Shown here one piece after another: positions 1-5,142 of a stretch of 5,142 bases of DNA. The DNA is from an uncultured Clostridia bacterium (lineage in GTDB: Bacteria > Bacillota > Clostridia > Christensenellales > DUVY01). Each line of letters opens with the position of its first letter. Position 1 is the stretch's first letter. The notes beneath the pieces were generated by a model. That model worked only from the letters and a program-made list of their open reading frames with translations. It was not told where the DNA came from and did no database searches. Where the stretch lies: the NCBI GenBank assembly GCA_937895465.1, contig CALAYY010000087.1, positions 1 through 5,142 on the forward strand, in the 5' to 3' direction. The position numbers and the translations under genes were made by a program.

Positions 1-2
1 AT

Positions 3-2027
3 ATAGTTAACAATAAAACGACGCGTCAGCTTGGATATAATTATTTTACTGAAAGTGAAGAAGGTCCAATAGTTGACAATAGTAAGGTTACATCTGCAAT
101 TTGGTCATCTTCTAATCCTTCTGTAGCTGAGATTAGCTCGACAGGCATGATAGAATTTAAGGAATTAGGCGAGACAACGATTACATTGACTGTTATTGCT
201 GAAGGTAAAACATATACCGAATCACAATTAATCGTTTTAAAGAATGAGCCAAAAATCTCAATTCAGAACAACACAAAGAAAGATCGAGTTTATGTGGGCG
301 ATGTATTCTATTTGGATTATAATCTTACACTTCTAGATTTTGATCCTGATTGGGAATGGAACGATCCCGAATTTCTTGAAGACGGTGAAACTCCTAATCC
401 AAATAGAAGGCCTAACGGAAATATCATATGGTCTTCAAACAACAATTCTGTCACAGTAGAAACGGTTATTGAAAATGGAAGGGCTTTAGGAAAAGTGACA
501 GCAATGGGAATAACTGATGGCAACGGTGTTACGGTTACAGCTAAAATAACTGTTCCTGTTCTTGACGAAAATGGCGAATATACATATGAAAACGAAGAGC
601 TCGTTACAAAAACATATTCAGATGGTTGGAAATTCAGTATTATTGCTCCAGAGATTTTGTTTATGAATAAGCCTGAACAAACTTTGACAGTGGGCAATAG
701 ATGGACTGTTGAATTTGCTCCTTTTGGATTCCAAGTGGATAATATACCAAACATGGAAGATGTTAGGGTAACTTCCTCTGATTCAAATATCGCCGTTATT
801 GAAGACGGAGTCTTAATAGCTCTTGCACAAGGAACCGTTACGATTTCATTAGAACTTATTAATGAGGAAGAGGCTATAACATATAGAGACAGCTTTGTCT
901 TAAATGTTATTCCCAGCGGATTATTTATGCAGATTATGGATAAGCAAGGTGCTTATAATCTGAACGAAACACCAACACTCAATGCTGTTATTATGGATGG
1001 ATTGGATCCTGTTATAGATCAAACGATTACATGGACAGTAGATAATACAGATATCGCTGAAATAGACGCTGAAACAGGAGTTTTAACGCTTAAAGCAACT
1101 GGTTCTGTGACCGTTACGGCTTCAGCGACAGTTAATGAAAATTCGATTTCTGATTCATATACCTTTACAGTATTTAAAGGAATTGAAGATAAACTCTATT
1201 TGACTGGACTAACTTACAGCAACAGCGGAAGCGGAAGCAATGGAGACGGCTCATATACTTTTTCCAAAACGGGAACTGGTACCAGAACAGTACAATCAAT
1301 TGGAACAGGTTCTGATTATAGCGGGCCTATAGGTGCTGCTGGTAAAATAGCAGACGATTTCTGTAAAGCTGCTTTGGCAGATGGTGGAAAATTATATCTT
1401 ACTGTTGTTTTTGAACACAGTTCTGATAATGGCTCTTTGATATTAAGAATAAGAGGACTTACCGGCAATCCTGCAGACTTTAACTTTGCTAGTCATGGAG
1501 GCTATATATTTGCTGAAGGAAAAAGAACAATGACTTTCGATTTGACAGAGCATTGGGCAGATTATGCTACCGCGTTTAATTCAGGACTTGCAATTATGTG
1601 GGCTCAAACTGCAGATGGTTCAATTACAATCTATGATGCCTTCTTACACACTTCTATGAGCATGAGCGACGGAATAGAATCTGACGGCGTTTACATTCAA
1701 AATGCGCAACTTTTCAGAAACGGAAATGCCAAAAATGAAGGCAATGGAAAATACGGCGGTGCTGATACATTTGCTAGATTGCTTTCTGAAAACGAGGGTA
1801 AGCGTCAATTAATAGTTGGCAGCTTTGAGAATTTCGAAGTTCTTAACGCATCTGAAGTTGCCCCGATATGGTTATCAAGCAATGAAGATGTTATTTCTAT
1901 AGATTCCGCAACAGGAGAGATTACTTTCTTGTCTAATGGCAAGGCGTATATTACTGTAACATATAAAATTAATGACGTTATCTACGGTGATAAAGTGCTG
2001 ATTGATATGACAGATTTGGGACAATAG
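3..2027 (+). CDS. Bacterial Ig-like (Big_2-type) multidomain surface protein, 3' part, start outside window
   Basis: Partial gene: the frame is open from the left edge, giving 674 visible residues (residue n has its codon at 3n). The first ATG, at 147, is not the start, because it falls inside an Ig-like domain whose hallmark WSSSNPSVAEIS lies upstream at residues 34-45. Further domains of the same kind carry WSSNNNSV (143-150), TSSDSNIAVI (257-266), WTVDNTDIAEIDAETGVL (344-361) and WLSSNEDVISIDSATGE (623-639). These are typical of Big_2 domains, in which a Trp/Ser-rich strand precedes a 'V..I...G.....G...I' pattern. Between the fourth and last Ig-like domains, a Gly/Ser-rich stretch (407-417) is followed by a beta-rich module, about 400-551, ending ITIYDAF. 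It resembles a carbohydrate-binding or jelly-roll fold, but I cannot name a family. The C-terminus (DMTDLGQ) has no LPXTG motif, membrane helix or S-layer homology domain. Surface location and glycan binding are inferred from domain type and the downstream glycosidase. The missing N-terminal part could hold an enzyme or an anchor. Confidence 0.85.
   Translation: MVNNKTTRQLGYNYFTESEEGPIVDNSKVTSAIWSSSNPSVAEISSTGMIEFKELGETTITLTVIAEGKTYTESQLIVLKNEPKISIQNNTKKDRVYVGDVFYLDYNLTLLDFDPDWEWNDPEFLEDGETPNPNRRPNGNIIWSSNNNSVTVETVIENGRALGKVTAMGITDGNGVTVTAKITVPVLDENGEYTYENEELVTKTYSDGWKFSIIAPEILFMNKPEQTLTVGNRWTVEFAPFGFQVDNIPNMEDVRVTSSDSNIAVIEDGVLIALAQGTVTISLELINEEEAITYRDSFVLNVIPSGLFMQIMDKQGAYNLNETPTLNAVIMDGLDPVIDQTITWTVDNTDIAEIDAETGVLTLKATGSVTVTASATVNENSISDSYTFTVFKGIEDKLYLTGLTYSNSGSGSNGDGSYTFSKTGTGTRTVQSIGTGSDYSGPIGAAGKIADDFCKAALADGGKLYLTVVFEHSSDNGSLILRIRGLTGNPADFNFASHGGYIFAEGKRTMTFDLTEHWADYATAFNSGLAIMWAQTADGSITIYDAFLHTSMSMSDGIESDGVYIQNAQLFRNGNAKNEGNGKYGGADTFARLLSENEGKRQLIVGSFENFEVLNASEVAPIWLSSNEDVISIDSATGEITFLSNGKAYITVTYKINDVIYGDKVLIDMTDLGQ
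1200..1655 (+). other. Unassigned beta-sandwich-like module within the Ig-like protein (possible carbohydrate-binding domain)
   Basis: This segment, residues about 400-551 of the visible protein, differs from the Ig-like domains around it. It opens with LTGLTYSNSGSGSNGDGS, rich in Gly and Ser. It continues with alternating hydrophobic strands (KLYLTVVFEHSS, SLILRIRGL, GYIFAEGKRTMTFDL, GLAIMWAQT) and closes with SITIYDAFLHTS. A last strand of the type 'xIxIYDAxL' is common at the end of galactose-binding-like and other CBM-type sandwiches. The glycan-binding role is inference, and no family signature is certain. It could equally be a structural spacer. Confidence 0.4.
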
Positions 2028-2040
2028 AAAGAAGCTAGAT

Positions 2041-2051
2041 AGGAGAAAACA
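2041..2051 (+). promoter_or_regulatory. Ribosome binding site for the GH3 gene
   Basis: AGGAG at 2041-2045 lies six bases before the ATG at 2052, the normal spacing for a Shine-Dalgarno site in Bacillota. It fixes the start of the GH3 gene, which is supported by the membrane segment that begins immediately after this ATG. The whole gap from the upstream stop is 24 bases. It contains no inverted repeat followed by a T run, so read-through from the Ig-like gene is expected. Confidence 0.85.
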
Positions 2052-5000
2052 ATGAAATTATTGAAAAAAATCTTTTTATGGCGCGGTCTTTTAACTGTGT
2101 TCTCCTTGTTCTTTGTGTTAAGCATGCTAGTTTATAGCGTGCTTAACGCAAATGCGAACATGGTGGACGGAGCCTTGGGCACTGTTAGCAGAGTGATCAA
2201 GACGGGCAGTGACGATGAGGGTACGCTTTATACGGCGTTTCAACCGGATGAAGAACATATGACTCAAGGTGAAGATGGCGTTATGAGAGCAGATACTAAT
2301 AAGATAATTCAGCTTCAAAAGGATTTGAGCCGTGAATTGTCTATAGAGGGATCAGTGTTGCTTAAAAATGAGAATAATGCTTTACCTCTTGCTAAAGGAT
2401 CTAGAATTACAATGCTAGGTATGCGTAGTTATACTATGTTTACTGGCGCAGGTATGGGATATAATGTAAGCGCCAATCAAGATATACAATTGAGAGAGGT
2501 GCTAAGTGATCCTCTTGGCGCAAACTTTAAGCTTAATCCGGCTATGCTCTCTTTTTATTCTGGTATTAAAGGCTTTGTTTCTACTGGTAGCGGCGCAGGT
2601 CCGTATGGAAGGCCGCCTTATAACCTTACTAAGTTTCCAGATGAGCCTGTTTTATCGCAGAGCCAAATAAACAGTTTTAGTAATTATAATGATGCTGCAA
2701 TTGTTGTTGTAGGACGTCCAAGCGGGGAAGGCACTGATTTCTTTCCGGGAGCGGAAGGAGCGATACATCCCGGTTCAAGAAACGCTCTTTCATTAACTAA
2801 TAATGAGAAACGCATAATTGATCTAGCATGTGAAAATTTTAACAACGTTATCGTACTTGTTAATACTAATTCTACAATGGAGATACACGGACTTAAAGAA
2901 AATCCCAAGATTTGTGCAATACTTTGGATTGGACATCCTGGAAACTATGGGTCTTTAGGCATTGCAGATATTCTTTGCGGAGATGCAAACCCTTCTGGAG
3001 GGTTGTCCGACATTTATGCTTCTAACACAATGTCATCTCCAGCTATGGCAAATATGGGTTCTTTTGAGTATGGAAATTCTAACGAAATCACCCGCCAATT
3101 AATTCATGGTACATCAGGAACTGAAAACGGGATAAAAAATTACATTATTGAAGCGGAAGGTATTTATGTCGGTTACCGTTACTATGAAACACGCTATTAC
3201 GATTGGGTTTTAAATCAAGGTAATGCAAGATCAGAGGCCGGTAAGTTTGATTCTAAAGACTCTGTATGGAATTATTCAGACGAGGTAACTTACGGCTTTG
3301 GATATGGTTTATCTTATTCCAATTTTGCTCAAACGATAGACAGCTTTATAGTCACACAATCTGTCCGCAGTAAGACTGCTAAAGTTGCTGTTACGGTCAA
3401 AAATATAGGAAACATAGAAGGCAAATCAATTATACAATTATATGCTCAAGCTCCTTATACACAATTTGATAAAACTAACGGTATAGAAAAGTCTGCTATA
3501 CAGCTTGTTGCTTTTGAAAAAACTCCTATGCTTAATCCTGGTGAATCAATTCAAATGACTCTTAATGTTGATTTTCAAGATCTTGCAAGCTATGACAATA
3601 AAGTAAATAAGACTTATATATTGGATGGTGGCGACTATTATTTTGCTCTTGGAAACGGAGCTCATAATGCGCTAAATAACATTTTAGCAAAACAAGGTAA
3701 GACTATTACAGACGGTATGACTGAATCAGGCAATTCATCTAAGGTGCATGTATACCGTTATAATTATAGTGCAAATAATGGAGTAGATGCTAACACTTTT
3801 TCCGTTTCCAAATCAGGTACAAAGGTTACTAACCAGCTTGAGTATTCTGATTGGAATGATTATGAGTCAAATAAAATAAAGCATTTATCTCGTAACGATT
3901 GGAAAGAGACCTGGCCCATATCGTACTTTAATTTAATAGCTCCTGCTAATCTATTGGAACATCTGAATGGAAATTATATAGATATAAATAAAGATGATGA
4001 TGTTTCCGAAATCTTATTTGATCAATCAAGCCCTAATGAATTAAAGTTCGGACATATGAAACTTTCGGATTTTGACGATCCTCGCTGGGATGAAATTATG
4101 GATCAACTTGGACTTCAGGAAACAGTTTATTTTGCTTTTTGGGGCGGACGTACTTTTAGAGATCTTCCCGCTATCAATTTTCTTAGCGGACATTGGACAG
4201 AAAACGGAACTTGCGGCATTGGAAGTATACGCTGGACAAGAAGTTCAAATGATCCTTGGGGCGTTTCAACAGACGATCCTAATGCATTCCATAACTCTAA
4301 GGTTTTCTGTTCGGCCCCAGTAGTAGCATCAACTTTTAATTCTGAACTTGCTTATAAAATGGGAAAAATGTACGGTAATAATGCTATATTTTATAATCTT
4401 CCGATTTTATGGGGCCCTGGATTAAACATCCATCGCCATCCTTATAATGGACGTAACGGCGAGTATTTCTCTGAAGATCCTATTTTGACTGGACAAATTG
4501 GAATGGAAGTTGTTATGGGAGCAAAGGAAAAGGGTTTAATTTGTGCGCCAAAGCACTTTGCGTTTAACGATCAAGAGTTTCACCGTGGAGGCGTTGCGCC
4601 GTTTATGACTGAGCAACGGGCAAGAGAAATTGATTTAAGAGCTTTCCAAATTCCTTTTGAAGCAAACAAATATACTTCAACCGGTAAGTCTAATCACGGA
4701 ATGCTTGGAACGATGCTTTCTTTCAGCAAACTAGGTGGAATTGAATGCACTACTCATTATGGTCTTTTGACTGAAATCCTTCGTAACGAATGGGACTTTA
4801 ACGGTTATGTAGTGACCGATATGAACGATGATATAGATTTGGCTCCTCAAGCATATAAAGCTGGTTTGACTTGTTTTGATCTTAATCCCAGTATTGGGCC
4901 ATCTGATCAATCGATCGTACCTTCTATGAAACCTTATATGGATGCTAGTTTATTTAATACCGATATTGAATTGCTGTCTTCAATTAAGGAAGCTGCAAAA

Positions 5001-5142
5001 AGAAACTTATGGGTATTTTCTCAAAGTAATATGATGAATACCATCAGCAGCACCTCTTACGCAGTAGAACTCATGACTTGGTGGCGCGCTCTAACTATAG
5101 GGCTTGTGGCAGCTGGAGCGACATTGACAGTTTTTGCTGCAG
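2052..5142 (+). CDS. Membrane-anchored glycoside hydrolase family 3 protein with reversed domain order, 3' end outside window
   Basis: It probably hydrolyses terminal beta-linked sugars (beta-glucosidase or beta-xylosidase type) outside the cell; the substrate cannot be read from sequence. The frame is open for 1030 codons to the edge. Residues 1-11 are basic (MKLLKKIFLWR), then comes a hydrophobic helix, about 12-32. The GH3 C-terminal domain follows, about 90-430: SIEGSVLLKNENNALPL (97-113), GRPSGEGTD (221-229; Glu226 is the likely acid/base) and EGIYVGYRYYET to YGFGYGLSY. A fibronectin III-like domain spans about 430-545 (VTVKNIGNIEGK, LNPGES). A linker contains LSRNDWKETWP (612-622). The TIM-barrel domain spans about 670-995, with GRNGEYFSEDP (800-810), KHFAFNDQE (834-842) and GYVVTD, where Asp923 is the likely nucleophile. 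A hydrophobic segment starts near 1012. Reversed GH3 order is known from Ruminococcus albus and Butyrivibrio fibrisolvens beta-glucosidases. The usual DGP loop is altered (TENGT, 716-720). It is likely co-transcribed with the Ig-like gene. The GH3 assignment is firm; activity and specificity are not. Confidence 0.93.
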   Translation, partial: MKLLKKIFLWRGLLTVFSLFFVLSMLVYSVLNANANMVDGALGTVSRVIKTGSDDEGTLYTAFQPDEEHMTQGEDGVMRADTNKIIQLQKDLSRELSIEGSVLLKNENNALPLAKGSRITMLGMRSYTMFTGAGMGYNVSANQDIQLREVLSDPLGANFKLNPAMLSFYSGIKGFVSTGSGAGPYGRPPYNLTKFPDEPVLSQSQINSFSNYNDAAIVVVGRPSGEGTDFFPGAEGAIHPGSRNALSLTNNEKRIIDLACENFNNVIVLVNTNSTMEIHGLKENPKICAILWIGHPGNYGSLGIADILCGDANPSGGLSDIYASNTMSSPAMANMGSFEYGNSNEITRQLIHGTSGTENGIKNYIIEAEGIYVGYRYYETRYYDWVLNQGNARSEAGKFDSKDSVWNYSDEVTYGFGYGLSYSNFAQTIDSFIVTQSVRSKTAKVAVTVKNIGNIEGKSIIQLYAQAPYTQFDKTNGIEKSAIQLVAFEKTPMLNPGESIQMTLNVDFQDLASYDNKVNKTYILDGGDYYFALGNGAHNALNNILAKQGKTITDGMTESGNSSKVHVYRYNYSANNGVDANTFSVSKSGTKVTNQLEYSDWNDYESNKIKHLSRNDWKETWPISYFNLIAPANLLEHLNGNYIDINKDDDVSEILFDQSSPNELKFGHMKLSDFDDPRWDEIMDQLGLQETVYFAFWGGRTFRDLPAINFLSGHWTENGTCGIGSIRWTRSSNDPWGVSTDDPNAFHNSKVFCSAPVVASTFNSELAYKMGKMYGNNAIFYNLPILWGPGLNIHRHPYNGRNGEYFSEDPILTGQIGMEVVMGAKEKGLICAPKHFAFNDQEFHRGGVAPFMTEQRAREIDLRAFQIPFEANKYTSTGKSNHGMLGTMLSFSKLGGIECTTHYGLLTEILRNEWDFNGYVVTDMNDDIDLAPQAYKAGLTCFDLNPSIGPSDQSIVPSMKPYMDASLFNTDIELLSSIKEAAKRNLWVFSQSNMMNTISSTSYAVELMTWWRALTIGLVAAGATLTVFAA
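2085..2147 (+). other. N-terminal membrane anchor or signal peptide of the GH3 protein
   Basis: Residues 12-32 form an uninterrupted hydrophobic stretch (GLLTVFSLFFVLSMLVYSVLN) after a basic N-terminus with four Lys/Arg in the first 11 residues. The positive-inside rule predicts that the enzyme domains lie outside the cell. ANA at 33-35 could serve as a signal peptidase I site. If it is not cut, this helix is a first membrane anchor. The sequence alone does not decide between the two. Confidence 0.7.
5085..5142 (+). other. Start of a C-terminal transmembrane helix of the GH3 protein
   Basis: After the end of the catalytic domain (residues about 995-1005), WWRALTIGLVAAGATLTVFA runs from residue 1010 to the edge, rich in Ala, Leu, Val and Gly with no charge after Arg1012. 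This is the composition of a membrane helix with aromatic residues at its outer boundary. The helix is cut by the window, so its end and any basic cytoplasmic tail are not visible. Confidence 0.7.

Noticed and set aside
147..149. ATG at 147 as the start of the Ig-like protein
   Set aside because: The frame stays open to the left edge, the hallmark Ig-like motif (WSSSNPSVAEIS) lies upstream in the same frame, and there is no Shine-Dalgarno or signal peptide at this ATG.
317..754. Minus-strand reading frame of 145 codons
   Set aside because: It lies wholly inside the well-supported Ig-like gene. Its translation shows no recognisable domain, and its Ser-rich, mixed composition is typical of an antisense shadow.
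2028..2051. Possible terminator or promoter between the two genes
   Set aside because: The 24-base gap has no inverted repeat, T run or -10/-35 pair, only a Shine-Dalgarno site.
2127..2318. Minus-strand reading frame of 63 codons over the start of the GH3 gene
   Set aside because: It is antisense to the N-terminal region of a clear GH3 gene, with no ribosome binding site or recognisable family noticed.
2684..2908. Minus-strand reading frame of 74 codons
   Set aside because: It is antisense to the conserved GH3 C-terminal domain, including the SGEGTD motif, so the plus-strand coding explains the sequence.
4072..4323. Second plus-strand reading frame of 83 codons inside the GH3 gene
   Set aside because: It overlaps the GH3 barrel in another frame. 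The GH3 frame carries the conserved motifs, and this one has no domain or convincing start signal.

Overview
The window holds two co-directional genes on the + strand, both cut by the window edges. Together they fill almost all of it. The DNA is AT-rich (GC roughly in the high thirties, judged by eye). A clear AGGAG Shine-Dalgarno precedes the second gene, TGG encodes Trp and the one stop seen is TAG. The extracellular proteins match types common in gut Bacillota. Taken together this suggests a Clostridia-like or related fermentative gut bacterium; nothing here fixes the genus.

Region 1 (1-2027) is the 3' end of a large secreted or surface protein made of bacterial Ig-like (Big_2-type) domains. 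A Gly/Ser linker leads into a separate beta-sandwich-like module of about 150 residues, followed by a final Ig-like domain. The frame is open to the left edge, so the true start, signal peptide and any catalytic domain lie outside the window. The C-terminus, ending in DLGQ, carries no sorting signal or membrane helix.

Region 2 (2028-2051) is a 24-base spacer. It has a ribosome binding site and no terminator, so the two genes are probably one transcript.

Region 3 (2052 to the right edge) is a glycoside hydrolase family 3 protein with reversed domain order: N-terminal membrane segment, GH3 C-terminal domain with the presumed acid/base Glu226, fibronectin III-like domain, then the TIM-barrel catalytic domain with the presumed nucleophile Asp923. 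A second hydrophobic segment starts just before the window ends. It is 1030 codons long and still open at the edge, so it is probably complete apart from a short tail.

The likely joint role (inference) is glycan handling at the cell surface: the Ig-like protein would bind or display, and the membrane-tethered GH3 enzyme would hydrolyse oligosaccharides from beta-linked glycans. There are no RNA genes, mobile elements, CRISPR arrays or promoters that I can support. I found no convincing undescribed system. The points most worth a second look are the double membrane anchoring of the GH3 enzyme, the unassigned module in the upstream protein, and some non-canonical active-site motifs.
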